In this document: positions 1 to 13,379 of the stretch, piece after piece | Position numbering within the stretch: position 1 is the stretch's first letter | Layout of the letters: every line of letters begins with the position of its first letter | Assembly (NCBI GenBank): GCA_003049485.1 | Contig: PYST01000166.1 | Span: forward strand, 22,258 to 86,257 | From: Ophioceras dolichostomum | Lineage: Eukaryota; Ascomycota; Sordariomycetes; Magnaporthales; Ophioceraceae | Direction: 5' to 3' | DNA: 64,000 nt | Notes under the pieces: model-generated | What the model saw: only the letters and a program-made list of their open reading frames with translations | Database searches by the model: none | What the model was told of the DNA's origin: nothing | Made by a program: the position numbers and the translations under genes

Positions 1-1314
1 GAGGGCGTCGGCGGCGGATTCGTGGGCGCGGTGGTCTTCGACGCGGGCGGTGAGGGCTGTGATGTTTGCGAGAAGGTAGTTTAGACAGGCATCGATCTGT
101 GTTGTTGCAAGGTTTTGTCAGTCTGTAGTCTCTTATCACTGTTGACAAGGCCGTGCGCTCCGCTTTGGCTGGGTACAAGGAGAAAATTGGGCTGCGTCGT
201 CTGCTCACGTAGTCGAGTGCCTCGACGGACCGGCTCAAGTTCACGGCCGACCGACCTGTTAGCGACTGTAACGCCGGCTCGAGGTACTGCTGCTCTACCG
301 ACATCTGCGCGACGGGGAGGATCTCGGTGTATAGCTCGTCCAGCTCCGCCTGCATGCCGGCCACATCATCACCACCGTCAGACGAAGACTGCTGTCCACG
401 TCCACCGTTCGACGATGACCGAAGAGTCTCGAGATAGATGCGGTCGAGTCTAGTGCGCAGCGTCTCGACCGTGTACTTGATCAGGCGCGCACACACCTCC
501 CGCAGTTTCACCACGCCGTCCTTCTCCTCCGGGTCCTCCGTCTCGAGCTCCCACCCCAGCTTCTGCAGGCTGGCGAGCAGCGTGTCGTCCGACCTCAACA
601 GCCCGCCCACGGCCTCTGCCAGTCCACCGCCGCTGCCGCCGCCAGTGCCGACGGTGTTCTGCTCGAGATCCGCGACCTGGAACCCCGTCTTCTGCGAGAG
701 CGTTTCGACCTCCTCGGTGAGCCGTCGCCGCTCGATAGCGAGGGTCTGGGCACGCCGGCCCTCCATCGCCGCCCTGGACCCCGCGCCCTGCGTCTCCAGC
801 TTCACGAGCCGCGCCAGCGCATCCTGCTGGCGGCGCAGCGCCTCGGTCTGCTTGGAGATGGCGGCGGTGGACCGGTTCAGCTCTTCCACGGCAGCGCGGA
901 GCTCCTCGTCGCCGCCGCTGAGAGGAACGAGTTCTGCCCCCGCCGAAGTGGCTCCGGCAACGAGCTTTTCTGCCCTACCGGACTTCGCCAACGCGGTGTA
1001 CCTTTTTTGTTTCGGTTCGTCAGTCAGCCAACCAGCCAGCCAGTCGGTCGGTTCAAAGGGGGATTGCAGCAGAAGGGATCGTCGTCAGCTAGGGCAGCAG
1101 CAGCGAATAGAGAGGGGCCGACGGAGAAGACTCATCTCCACCACGCCACGTACAGCTCAACCTCGTCCCGGGTCAGCAGCGAGTCGGGCCCGATGAGGCC
1201 CCGCGCCCACTCGACGGCCTCTGGGCCTTGTGCGTCGAAGTCTGCTTTCAGAGACGCTGGGTCGAATGAGATGCCATGATCTCGCAGTGCCGTCGCAACG
1301 TCGTCGTAAGACAT
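1..1314 (-). CDS. Coiled-coil protein, augmin HAUS3-like (3' end beyond window)
   Basis: Three exons read on the minus strand: 1314-1154, 1001-209 and 96-1 (the last continues off the left edge). Joining exons 1 and 2 gives the uninterrupted stretch DEVELYTALAKSGRAEKL, and the exon 2/3 join is in phase 0. Intron 1 has a GTACGT donor and intron 2 a GTGAGC donor. The N-terminal ~50 residues look like a small helical domain (EAVEWARGLIGPDSLLTRDE), followed by long heptad-rich helices around ISKQTEALRRQQDALARL. This order, a short domain with a W-x-x-x-L and 'LL(T/S)xxE' pattern followed by coiled coil, resembles HAUS3 of the augmin complex. Augmin recruits gamma-tubulin to spindle microtubules and has been found in Aspergillus. 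The protein could instead be another kinetochore or spindle coiled-coil protein. The gene structure is well supported; the name is an inference. Confidence 0.6.
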
Positions 1315-4300
1315 TTTTGTTCTCTTTCTCTTTTAGGGCTGTTGTCCGTCGGTATAGACGGCGAGCTGCGTCGTCGGGCAACACGGAGAGGAGAAGTACA
1401 CGTCATATGCCCAGCCTCGGGCTTCAGGCTTCAAGTTCAGGTCCCCCAGAGCTAGGGCTGGGGTAGGTAAAAACACGAGGTGCTACTCGTGGTTGAGGGT
1501 GAGACACTGGCCGGGAGAGTCGCAACTGAAAGGCCAATGGCGGTCTGGAAATCACCGTTAGATGCCCTAGCTCGAAACCCTAGCGTAGATGCGTTGTTGT
1601 GAGACGACAAGGTGCCAACTCGTCGTGCGAAGTCAAGGAGTCTTCGTGCTTCTGGCGAGAGTTTCAATGTTGATTTTCAGGCTTTCTCAGAGTCAGTTTC
1701 AGGGGGCCAATCAGCGCTGACTGGACCTGTAAACAGCGCCTCGAAATTGGCTGGGACTGTCACGTGCTCCCACCAGCCACTATGGCCAGCCACCCCGACA
1801 AAGCCACACTGTCCAAAGTCAAGCACAGATCGACGAATTTACATCATCAATGTCTTTTTTTTTTACCTTGCACTCTTTGTCCTCCGTGCTCTTCGTCATC
1901 TTCGAAGGTCTTCGAATACAATGCGTTGCTGCTAGCCATTGTTTGCTGGTAGATTAGGATGTTGCTGTTCAGCCGCTCGAACTTATGTCGCTGCAACGGC
2001 CCGCTTTCCCATTGGCGCTCTCCCCATCATTCGTCATCTCGTATCCATGGACGGGCGGCCCTCTATTATTAGGCTGTCCACAACAGAACCAAGGCGAGTA
2101 AACCTCCCCGTTGGCCTCTCGAGATACCGGCGGGAGGATGGGATGGGACTGCTCCCTTGTCCCCACAGGTCGAGACGTGTTAACCTTGAGGGTGGTTGTG
2201 TTGTGCAGCGCGGGTAGAGAGCGTCGGGACCGGAGCAAACAAACCCGTTCGAGTCGGATCGATCGATCTACAGAACGAAGACCAGGATATCTCATCTTCG
2301 CTACACGAGATCTACGAGCTGGAGCACTAGCAATCAACGGGCAGTGGGAGCATTGCCACGAACTTCGGCCCTTTCTGGGTGATGCCTAGCAACGTGTGAG
2401 CTGTTCGATCCTGACACCGCCCATGTCCTGGACGCACAACGATTCCAGAAGCTGGAGTCACGTCACCGCCTCCCGAATAGTACGGGCTGGAGATGGGAGT
2501 TTCGACTTGCGGGACGTCACGTCATTCACCGGTTCCAAGTGGACATGGGATGGGAGGATGGGAGGAGGAAAAAGCGCTGGACTGACTAGGATCTCCATCT
2601 TCATCTTCCTCGACAACGCCGGACAGGGCATTGTTTCGGCAAGCAAGGCTTGTCGTTCCTCCTGACCGACATCAAAGTGAATCAAGGTTCTTTCCCTCTT
2701 CCAGCTCTCCAGCCAGTCGTCGAGTTCCACGTCACTCATCACGATGACCTTGAAATTGCCAACCGCGGGCGGCTGCCTTCTTAGCTCTCCCACCTTTCCC
2801 ACCAAAGCAAGCCACCATGTGCCTTGCCGAGGGAGGGGACCCTGTCAACGACATCTCCAGCAACTCAGCGCGCGCAATAGCCGAAGCCACTGACCGATCG
2901 AGCAGCCACCAACCCTGTTCGATCGCCCTCCGGCACTTCACAAGAGACAAGGACAGGGGGCCGGACCCGGATGGGGCAGTGGCAGGCCAGCGAAGGGCAT
3001 AGCATGGCATAAATAGGGCAAGGAGGCGTCCTTGCATCACCAGACCAAGGCGGCAGCGGCAGACCAAGCCAGCAGACTAAGCCAGCAAGTCAAACGGCTG
3101 TAAGGAGAACCGGTGTGTGCGTGTGCTTACACCTATCTCGGAAGCGGAGGGTGGCCGAGGGTGTCCCATGAACCAGCCAGCCAGCCAGAGACAGAGACAG
3201 CAACCTTGGCCTTTGCCGATTTCGTATCGATGCTGCCCAAAGAAGCCAGCATAGGACGTTCTCGCACATGCTTCAACAAGAGACAATACGGAGCCTCTGC
3301 AACTGAGCGGAACGCAGCATCTGATAGGGCGCCTCATTCGGCTACGACCTGTGGGCAGCATATGCTGTCCTCCCGCTGCTCACCCAACCCAAGGGAGAAC
3401 GACGCACGGGGCGGGCCAGCGACGGTGGTGATGGGACGGAGCTCAGGCCAGACGCTAGTGTTCGTGGGTCGACTTGAGCCAGAGAACAAGTGGGAGCGAA
3501 GAAGATGTAGCGAGACACACGCAACGCATGTACCTAAATAAACAAGAACCCTTGGATACTCAATAGACACGCAGGCAGCTCCGTCGCCAGCAGAACTCTC
3601 CAGGTTGCCTGCTGTGAACCGCACTAAAACGTACACTCTCCCCTCCTGTCATCACTCGCTTCGCTCTACACCAGCACAAAGTAGACTTATACGGACAGGG
3701 TGGGAAACAAGGAAGGGAAAAGGGGGGAAGCACAAGAACAAGTCGAGGAGGACGCTTAGATCGCCAGCAGGCTCGACCCACGGCCAACCGTTGTTTCGGG
3801 GCACGGGAGGCGGCATGTCCCCTACCACAACCACTCAAACCACTCAACCACTCAACACCCAACCAACCACACACACACATCAGCCCCGTGCGACGTCGTG
3901 AATGGGCAGAACCTGAAAAGGTTTTTCTGTCTCTCTTGCGTAACGGTGACTGACTCCCCTCCTCCGCTCTTTCACGCAATAATTTCTTTGCCCTCTTTCT
4001 AATAAGAAAGGAAAAGTTTGATGCTGGGCGTGGGCAGAGGCGGTGATGAGAGGAGAGAAGATTGAGAAGACGAACGAGGGCTGGGTTGAGTTTTGTCTCT
4101 GTGCGACTTCAACCCTTTTCGGTCTCGGGGATGGCGCACAAAATCTCTTTTTCTGCCATTCATTGCCCTTGTCGCTTTTTTCTTCTTCACGAGCAACGAC
4201 TAAAACGAACAGCTGGCTAAACCTGCGTGTTGCAAACGAATGGCACGAACTTCGGGACCGGAGAGGGGGAGGGAGGTACACACTCGTCTCCTCTCTCTAC

Positions 4301-7300
4301 CAGTCAGAAGGGTCCCCTCGTTCAGCTTTTCCGCGCTCGCCAGGCACAGCATGTCAAAATCTGACGTCTCTTGACCCGCCTGGCAGGGCCAGGGTGGAGG
4401 GCAGGGGGAGGGAGGGGGACATGCCGCTTGACTACCTACATACCTACTGCCGGGCGCTACGCTAGCCAAGAATCGCTTGCCGCTGTCTGTCTCCATCGCT
4501 GCCGGCAGCCAGCCAGCCTTAGGACCTACCTCGCTGCTGCTTGCTATGCAAGTAATGGAAGAGACAATCTGCAAAACCTGCGAACCACCGCAAGGACGCC
4601 ACACGTTTGAAGAGGCGATTTTCTATTTCCCTAACTAGGCAATCCGCCCGGTATCCCGCGCCGTCTGTGTCTGTGCCTGCGAGATGCCTGCCTCGATCTT
4701 TTTTGGGGGCGGCGGCCGGGGGAGGCATTTTTACCTGGAAAAGGTAAGAGACGGGAAGGGAGGAGGGGAGGGAAGCGGCTCAAAAGTTTGTCGACAACGA
4801 CAAAAATCATCACTATCTAAGAAAACGCGAACGAACAACTACCTAGGTCTATATCTATTAGCCACAATAACAACTGACGACTTCACCTCTCCCGACTCTT
4901 CTTGTCGTTCGGGCGGACTGATTGGGCAAATACCTAGCCAGTCGCCCCCAAATCAGGTACAGATCGACCAGTTCGGGAACACAACACACCGCATCGCAGC
5001 AGCGCAAGGGATCGTTCGCATGTCTTCTACTGTTGTTGTTGTAGTTGCTGCTACTGCTGCTGCTGCCGCCGCTTCACTGCCTGCCCGCCCGCCCCTTGCC
5101 TAAGTGATTGAGCTAGGTGAGCCAAGCCAAGTGAGCCACGCATAGGGAGGGAGTGACAAGCACAAACGCCATGGTCTTCGCTCTACACCCGCCCGCTGCC
5201 CGGCGCCGCCTGTGCCCCGGGTACACATCAGTATCCCCACTCTCTCTCTCTTTCTACCTTTCCTACCTTACCTGTGTGTATCCTTTTAGCTCCTGTGCCA
5301 TCTTCCTCAGCACTGAACGAACAGACGAACAGTTGAACAGCACCCGCCCGCCCCACAGACGGCGCGGACGGCGTGGACGGGCACGGAACCAACCTCGTGC
5401 GAGCTATGGGTGCGTGCGTGCGTGCGTGGGAGCCATGCGCCGTGCGCTGTGTGATCCGCGCCCAGTCTATCTGCCCAACTTACCTAACTGCCTTACCTAA
5501 CTGTACCTAGGTAGGCACTCACCTAGGTAGGTAGGTAGGTGGTATGTGGCTAACCGCCTGTCCCTATTGCACCATCCCGCCGATCAACGCCCATCCTGGT
5601 TCTCTCTCTCCACGCCTTGTTCACCGCGGGCCGCACAGGCGCGCCCCAACGGTGTACAACCGCAATCCCATTTCTCATTTCATCAATCTATCGGGTCGGT
5701 AGTCGGCCGTCCTGTCATTCCGTCCGCGGCCCCGACACTTTCATGGCATGCATGGCTTGGTATGTATGGCAGGGCATGGCATGGCATGGGCTGGCTAGTT
5801 GGCTTCGCGCTCGCTCTGGCTCTGTTCGACTTTGCCTTGCCTGCCCCGTTGGACAGACTGACAGGCAAGGGGTGTGGTGGGTGGACACACAAACATTCCA
5901 CCTCACCGCAACGTTAACTTTCTCTCTACCGCCACTGCTACCGCCGCCAGTGCCAGTGCCACTGCCACTGCTGCCTTGCTTCTCTCGCTTTCCCTACTTT
6001 CCTGCTCTGCTCTCCCACCGAAATTCCCGTCTCCCTGGTTTTGGGTTCAAGGTCTTGCGTTTGTTTGCGCACACACGCTGTGATGCCTTCGGGCCTTGCT
6101 GCCCAATCCGAGAGACGCTTCGCACTTCTGACCAACCACCGGGCAGCGATGCGGGCGGGTTTCGCTTCTTCTTTCCTTCTTTGCCAACCATGCATCATCG
6201 CCAATTTGAGGAGGACTAGACTGGCTGGATGCGAGATGGGAGACAAACCTACCTCTCTATCTCCTCTCTCTCCTGTCCTATCCTGCTGCCCCCGGTCTGC
6301 GCCGCGGCTCGGGTCCGGCCCATTGCCGGCTGGGATGGCCCTCCCTCCAAATCTCGTTGCTTTCTGCTTCCGTCGACATGGCCCTCGCTTCGACGACGGA
6401 CGGATAGGGGAGCGGCTTGATCGAGCCATCGATTATGGAAGAGCCCGTTGAAGGCATATCTCCTTTTCTCTCCTTCTCTATATTCTCCCATTCCATTCCC
6501 GAAAACCACAGGCGCACCAGCTCTCTGACAAGGAGCCGTAGAGTTGATGCCCTTTCATCTCGTCCAGTGCACGATCAGGTATCGTGGGCAATCCACCCAT
6601 ATTCCAGCCAGCCAGAAAATGATCACACCAGAGATTCGTGATCTCGTACCCTCATCTCTGCCTGGCGGCAACAGTTGCATGGCTATCTTCTCGGAATCTC
6701 TCTCTCTTCTTCTCCCTGCCCTCGTTCCCTTCAGCTTTCTTCCACCTCGTGCCAGTCCTCCTGACTCACTTTCTACATCACATCACGATCCGAGGCGGGG
6801 CCGCTGGTGACAAGGCCAAGGGCCTCGGAGAATTGTTAGATGACGGTACAACAAAACGCCCTCTTCTCTTAGGTCATCAGTGTCCCGGAGAGAATACTTG
6901 CTGTGCATCACCGACCTGCTTCTGCTGCTGGTCCTCCCTCCTCCACCACCCACCCACTCCCCTGCTTTCTCCTGCTGCTGCTCCTGCTGCTGCTGCTCCG
7001 CCGGAAAGTCCTGCGTGCGTTGTGTGAGCGAGAGCACCTGGCACAAAATGTGAGTCCGTCAAACAGTAGACGACCCGAAGAGAGGGGGTGAGAGAGTGGG
7101 TGGTGGTTGGTGGGTGGGAGACTAAAAACAATTAACGAAGCTATTATTATTCAACAATCGACAATTCTGCGGACCGACGGCACGGCTAGCCAGAGAGAGA
7201 GGCCAGCCAGGGCGAGAGAGAGATAGGGAGACAGAGAGACAGACGCCCCAGAGACTTCGTTCTGTCTCTCTTTTCTTGTTCCGCCCTTCTCCCCTCGCCC

Positions 7301-7995
7301 ATCTGCCCCTTTTTCTTCTCCTCCCTGTTTCTCCTCGTTCTGAAAACCTCCGTGTCCCGCACATATAACTCCTACACCCGTCTCGTCCACTTTCTTTTCA
7401 AACCATATATAGTTTTCCCGGCGCGCCATGAGTCTCACTTTTGACCCAAACATCTCCAACCCGCCGGTCCTGCACTCCTCTCCTCATCATCAGCAGCGGT
7501 GTTGGTCCCATCTCCGGTCCCTCTGACGCAATCCACTGCGCGGCTCTGCCTGTCACTTTCTGTCCTTCCTGGGTCCTCGGTTGCCGATCCTCTCGCCCAC
7601 CAACTTCCATGCTTCGGGGACTTTCCAGTCACTCTGGGCTGTCGTCAAACTTGTTCCTGTCTTCCCAATTCACCACCCCCTATCACCACCCGACGTATCC
7701 ACACCTTGTCCCCCTGGAAGTCTAAGGGTCTATATTTCTTTCCTACACCGAGACAGAGACAGCGGCACAGACCCTCGTCTCCCGCCAGACACACATCTCA
7801 CCTTAAAAATTCTTCCATTCTCCATCATTGGCTACGGCCGGAAACCCTCTATATCCACCAATCCTCCTCCCCCACGCTACGCACACCAGCAAGCAGCACG
7901 GACTCCAGAAGTCACTCAGTTAGTCCTACGCAAGACTACGGCCGAGAGAGAGGGAGACAGAGGTGAAAATCCTCCCCCGCCTCCGGGGTTGGACG
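1315..7995. other. 6.7-kb intergenic region, no gene supported
   Basis: Open frames here are short, compositionally biased and change strand at random. None shows a recognisable domain or can be joined through introns into a convincing protein. The stretch is rich in pyrimidine runs, CAGC/CCAG and CCTA/TAGG tetranucleotides, and repeated CATGGCATGG-like words near 5750-5790. The right end (about 7100-7990) is CT-rich, as is common in fungal promoters and leaders, and probably holds the promoter and 5' UTR of the membrane-protein gene that begins at 7996. Confidence 0.5.
5505..5541. repeat. TAGG/CCTA tetranucleotide tract
   Basis: Imperfect repeats of TAGG (ending with four GGTA units in a row) lie in the gene-free region. 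Similar tracts recur elsewhere in the window, for example at 32755-32775, 35069-35094 and 54140-54520. Confidence 0.6.
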
Positions 7996-10985
7996 ATGAC
8001 ATCGCCGTCGAGGCACGCGCAGACCATTGAGCAGGGGGCGGCGGCAACGACGTCATGGTTCACGCAGGAGCTCAAAGCTAAATACCTCGACTTCACCATC
8101 GTCGCGGCCCTCTACCTACTCTTCAACGGCCTCCTGTACGCACTCACGTTCCTGTGCGTCGGCATCGACATCTCCACGTCGGTGCTAGGCATGCTAGTGG
8201 CCGCCTTGATTACCTGGTTGGTCAACCTCGCGATCTGGTGCACGACGGGTCGGGACGATGTGGTGGACAAGTTCATCCAGAGATGGCTCCTTGGTGCTGT
8301 ACGATGACGCATTTTCTTCTTCCTCCCTCTCCTCTCCTCCCCATTCACGTACCCCCTGAATCTCAGGTGACCACGATCGATTCGAAAGAGAAAGAGAGAG
8401 GAAGATCCCATGTTGACGCGCGCGAGACGCGATGACGATAACGACGATCACCAGATCAACCTCCTGAACAAGCACATGTCAGTCGGGTTCACCATATCGT
8501 TCCTCCAAACACTCAGAGTCCCCTTTATGGGGTGGAGGGGCCTGGGGATAATGGCCGCATGTTTCGGTAGGTCTCTCAAGACCGACCCCCTATTTCGCGA
8601 CTCCTCTCTTCACTTCCCCTATTTCGCGACTCTCACCCACCCCACCGACCGACCCGGCCGGCACGCGCTAACAACGGATGCCGCTTTTATCCAGTTATCA
8701 CGGGCATCGCGCACGCTCTAATCTGCTACGGCTCAGCCTACAGCCTCTACGCCCTGTACCACCGTTTCAGAGCCAAAACGTGCAATCGGCTCTCGCTCTA
8801 CTCGCACCCGGCAATCGACTCCTGTCCCGCCATACCGTCCCTCTCCGTGACGCCCTTCCGTGCGAATTTCTCCCCTGAACCGCCTGAACCGCCGCCACCA
8901 GGAGCGTCGTTATCGCGTCCGCTGACGCCAGAAGGCGACGGTGGTGGCGATGGCGACCACAAGCCAGAGAAGAACCCGCTGATGATGACGCATCGCGACC
9001 CCTCGAATCCTATCACCCTGGACCTCTCCTCCAACAACCTCGGCCAGCAATCATCATCATCCGCGGCGCTCATAGCCACCACCACCGCCGCCGCCGACGC
9101 CGACGCCGAGAAACCCGAGGATGAACCCCCCTCCCACCACCGCCACCACGCAGGACAACAACCATCACCATACTCGTCCTCCTCCTCAAAGCCATCCACA
9201 ACATGGACCACAAAGCTAGCCCTCATAGCCCTCCACAACCCCATCCTCCTTCTCAGCGCCCTCTCCATCCCCATCACAGCAGCCGTCGCCTCCCTAACCT
9301 CCAACACCGTCTTCCTCGACACGTCCATCCTCTTCACCCTCTGGCTCGGCTCGCTGCGCCTCCAACGCGGCATCCGCAACGCAAAAACTTTTCTAGGCAC
9401 CCGTCACCGCCTCCGCACCGTGGTCGCCGTCGCGCTGAACCCGGTCCTCGTCACGTCACTGCTGCTGATGGCCTACATGGCGGCCAAGAAGGAGATCCTC
9501 ACCTTGACGATGATGAGCAATAATAGTAATAGTGGTGGAACAGTCGAAGGGAGGACTCCTACGACAATCGAAGACGTGTTGGACACGTTCCATTCGGGAA
9601 CCACGTTCGCGCAGTTCCTGTATAACCACACCTATCACGCTACTAGGCAACAACAAAACGGAGGAGGAGCGCACGCGACGTTCTCGTCGTACCTGCCGCA
9701 GGGCGTCGGGCCCGCAAACCCCTTCTCGCCGCACATGGTTTCCGCGTCGTCCTTACCTCTCCCTAGCAACATCACCACGAGCACATCTACCGCCATCCCA
9801 GGCGTATCCCCAAGCGCCACAGTCTCAGCAACAGTAACAGCGACAGCACAAGCATCAACAACAACACCCCTCCCCCTCCCCCTCCCACCCCCCTGCATGG
9901 GCGCAGGCGACATCGCAATGTCCATCCTAGAAGCCGGCCTCGTCTCCTGGGGCATCAAGCTCTTCTCCTGCCGGCACCAGCTTCTCTCCCCCGCCGGTAT
10001 GCTAGTGGTCTTCGTCTCCTCCCTCTTCGCGGCCGGCACCGTCGTGTCGGGACCCCTGCTCGCGAGGGCGCTGGGGCTGGGTCCGAAGCTGAGTCTGGCG
10101 TTCGCGGCGCGGAGCGTGACGCTTGCGCTGGGGACGCCGGCGCTGGTGAGGCTGGGGGGCGACGTGGGCGCGAATGCGGTTATGGTGGTGCTCAATGGGG
10201 TGTTGTTTCAGATGGGGATGGGGGTGGGGGTTGGGGAGTGGGTTGCGGGGGTGTGGAGGTGGGTTGTGGTGTGGACTGGGTGCCTGTACGGGTGTGGAGG
10301 CGTGGAGCAGCGCGATCTGGAGAAAGGTCGCGGTCGTCGTGGTGACGGTCGTGACAACGGTGGTGGTGGTGGTGGTGGTGGCGTCGTGCACGGTGGTCGC
10401 GGCAGAAGCCATAGTGAGAGGTCTGCTGCCGGTGGCCGCAACGCAGGCCACGCCCCCGGCCCCGTCCCGGTCCCCGACAACTGGCCGCTTCCCCCCATCG
10501 CCGCTGACTGGCCGCTGCGTTCCGTCCCAGATCTCGCGCCACCAGGTCCCGTCCTAGGGGGCTCAGGCGAGGGCAGGCTACTCGTCGCCAGACACGAAGC
10601 GTTCTCCTCATCCTCCACCACCGCCGTCGCGTCGAACCCCACAGCCTTCGCATCCTCTACCACCGCGATAGCCACAAGGGCTCCTCCCTCCCACCACTCC
10701 CATCACTCCCCGCGCTCGCGGACCTTGTCCTCCTCGTCTTCATCATCACCCGCCAACAGCAGCCACAGCCAAGGAGGAGGCGGCAGAAATTCCCTGCACA
10801 CCGTCGCGTCCGGCGTCACGATCGGCATCAACGCCGCGGCGATGGGCACGTCGTACCTGTACGAGCAGGCTAGCCCCGCGGCGCCCTACGCCGTTGTGGC
10901 AATGACGGCGTACGGCATCGTGACCGTCGTTTGCACGTGCATCCCCCAGCTGGTCAGCTGGCTCGTTTGGCAGGTGAACTTGTGA
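7996..10985 (+). CDS. LrgA-LrgB-like fusion membrane protein
   Basis: Exons 7996-8298, 8455-8566 and 8695-10985 join in frame to about 901 residues. Exons 1-2 give an LrgA/CidA-like unit: hydrophobic helices with IDISTSVLGMLVAALITWLV (compare the 'IPGSxxGM' segment of LrgA), then LLNKHMSVGFTISFLQTL. Exon 3 carries LrgB/CidB hallmarks: FLDTSILFTLWLGSLRLQRG, SGPLLARALGLGPKLSLAFA followed by ARSVTLALGTPALVRLGGDV, and the final TIGINAAAMGTSYLYEQ, matching the 'GTASHxxGTxxA' region. The bacterial proteins are holin-like export or carboxylate systems, and the plant homologue PLGG1 is a plastid glycolate/glycerate carrier with the same A-B fusion. A Ser/Gly/His-rich insert at about residues 620-840 separates the last LrgB segment. 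A transport role is inferred and the substrate is unknown. ATG 7996 was preferred because the upstream ATG at 7963 lacks conserved sequence. Confidence 0.8.
8588..8634. repeat. Short direct repeat inside intron 2
   Basis: The word CCCCTATTTCGCGACTC occurs twice about 28 nt apart within the second intron of the LrgA-LrgB-like gene. It has no evident function and probably reflects local duplication. Confidence 0.5.
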
Positions 10986-12971
10986 TAACCTACAGGCATG
11001 CAGGCGGGCCTACTAGTGGAGGTAGTCAAATGGCGAACTAACATACTGGAGAGTGTAGAGATAGACGGAAATTTTGGAGGGGGGGAATGGAAGGGAAGGG
11101 GGGCCTTATGCGCCTTTCCTTCACTTGCCTTCCTCGGATAGAGAAGTCTTGGATTGATTTTGCTAATATTGCCTAGATAATTTTCTAGATATGGTTGGCG
11201 GGAAGGAGTGGAAAGACGAATGGGGGATGGGAAGAAGACGTACATGTTGGTTGCCTTCCTATGGTTCGCTGTTTCGTTGTTTTCTCGTTTCTTCCCCTCT
11301 TCTCCTCTCGGATTCCCTTTGGACAAGTGTCCACTTCCCTGCTTCCATTTCCTTATATATGATGACGATGCACGAAGTAATGCTGCGGTGTTGTTTTGCT
11401 CTTCTGCCTTGTTTTTCCTTTTTATCAAATCTGCTTTTGCTCTTATATCTATATCCGTTTGTTCATGACTTCTCTTCTCGTTTAGCTTACCAGCTTGGAT
11501 ACTTTTCCACCACCGTGACTTGTCGTTCTCCTTCCCTTTCATTTCTTCTTTCTCCTTCAACGGCGGGATCCGTTGTACAAGCTTTTTTCTTTACCATCTT
11601 CTTTAGCATCATCGAGTTAGTATTACGTGACCCCGGACATATATAAAGATACCCTATCAGATGACCGCCTCCTCCATGGATTCTTACCATCTCCCTATGA
11701 TAGCGTGCAAGGAAAGGGTAAAGGAGAACGCTGGGCAAATTTGGGTCGAGATGGAAGGACATTGACGGGCTTTGGGGCAATAAATACACTGTTACGTACC
11801 GATAGCGGAATCATCACTCCTCCGTGCTTGCCCAGCATTAACAGCAAGTTGCCAGAGTCGTGGACATGCGTTTTGCTCTGGCGCCACCATCGACCTCGTC
11901 GCCCAGACTAGCGGGTCGGGGGGTCCCTGGACGCATCAGATCAGAGGAAGGTCAGACACAACGTAAGGCTCGCATCGCAGGGGATTATGGTGGCGCTCTA
12001 GAAGACGAGCCGAAACATACCATGAAGTGGCGCGCTTCCTTGTTGTTAGTGACACGGATATGAGCAGAGATCCTCCTATTCTAGGGATACATGTTTCCTT
12101 TTCCTGACTCCCATACCAAAAACCACCTAGGCTAGGTGGTAGATATCCACCACAACCTCAACCCAAACGCCTACCCCTTGTTCATAGTCACCCTGGTAGG
12201 TAGACAAATAGAATGACACCGTAGTAATGTAAGCCATCATTTCCTCCATCGAATCAGCATACCTGACTTGTCCCCTCTGCCCAGCGTCCGGCCAGCGGTT
12301 CTCACAGGTCCGCAACTTTCGGCGGTGGCGGAATTCGCCACCACAACGGAAATGGTCATTGCAAGACTTCTCCGAAGAAGATAGTCATCGAGTTGGCCCG
12401 TGGTACCCATCCGTCGCGAACTGGACTCGCGCGCGGCGGGGGAGCGCGGCAGGCAAAGAAAACTCGAAGGGCGTGGTGGTGTTGGCGGAGGGTGGCGTGT
12501 TAATGTGTGTTCGAGATCAAACCCCGCCCCGCCGACCCCAAAGCCAAACCAAATCCCGAAATCATCAGTCATCCATCGGTCGGTCGGTCGGTCGTTGGCG
12601 GGTCTCGGTCGCTCCCTCGCTCCCTCGCAATTCTTTTCCGTCTTCGTATTCAAATGTCTACCGCGATGGAATTCTCGTTGATAGCCTTTCCGACTTGGTC
12701 TGTGAATAGCGGGAGAATAGTTAGCCCTATGTGCAAGTCCCCTGATTGGAAATACATGCTGTTTCCTGGAACTGGCTGGCTAGCTAGCGGCTGGGCGCTG
12801 ATGGGATTGCGGCGAAGCGACGCGGAGAAACGGGGGAGGTATTTCGGGAACGGCTCGGGGGGAGCTGACGGCCCAGATCGTGCATGCGGCTAGCGGTCGG
12901 GCGGAGGGACGCGGGGTGGACAACGACTAAGCCAAATACACTAGAGGACTGGGGCCAGGAAACAGTGAATG

Positions 12972-12996
12972 AAAAAAAAAAAAAAAAAAAAAAAAA
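12972..12996. repeat. Poly-A homopolymer, 25 nt
   Basis: An uninterrupted A25 run is followed by purine-rich sequence. I see no adjacent retroelement coding remnant or target-site duplication, so it is listed only as a homopolymer. Confidence 0.8.
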
Positions 12997-13347
12997 CATG
13001 GGACAAAAAGAAAAGACGGAAGACATGGCAAACTTCAGACAGAAGGGTACAGTTGGATCGAACAGAAAGACGAGACGAAAGAAAAGAAAAATGGATGGGA
13101 GAAATGAACTCGAGATCGAATAACAAATCGGACACGGAAGAGTCACGGTGAAAACCAAAGAAAAGGACACAGCAAACACGGAATCGACGGAAGCGGAATC
13201 GACGAAAGCTGCTGTGCACGGAAGAAAAGTCGGAATCGAAGAAGAAAAGAGAGGAGGATGTGATCGTGGGAGCAAAAACAGTGCTGGAACGACACTTGGG
13301 CATAACGCGATGGAAAGCAAACAGAACAAGGGACGTAAAAACAGGGA

Positions 13348-13379
13348 GACGGACAGACGGACAGACGGACAGACGGACA
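13348..13379. repeat. (GACGGACA)4 microsatellite
   Basis: Four exact tandem copies of an 8-nt unit, itself two diverged GACA-type tetramers. It lies in the 3' flank of the Zn2Cys6 gene. Confidence 0.8.

Noticed and set aside
438..1196. 252-codon plus-strand Ser/Arg-rich frame
   Set aside because: Antisense of the coiled-coil gene, whose exons join with proper splice sites and give helical heptads.
12972..12996. Poly-A run as the tail of a LINE or processed pseudogene
   Set aside because: No reverse-transcriptase or gene remnant precedes it and no target-site duplication is visible.
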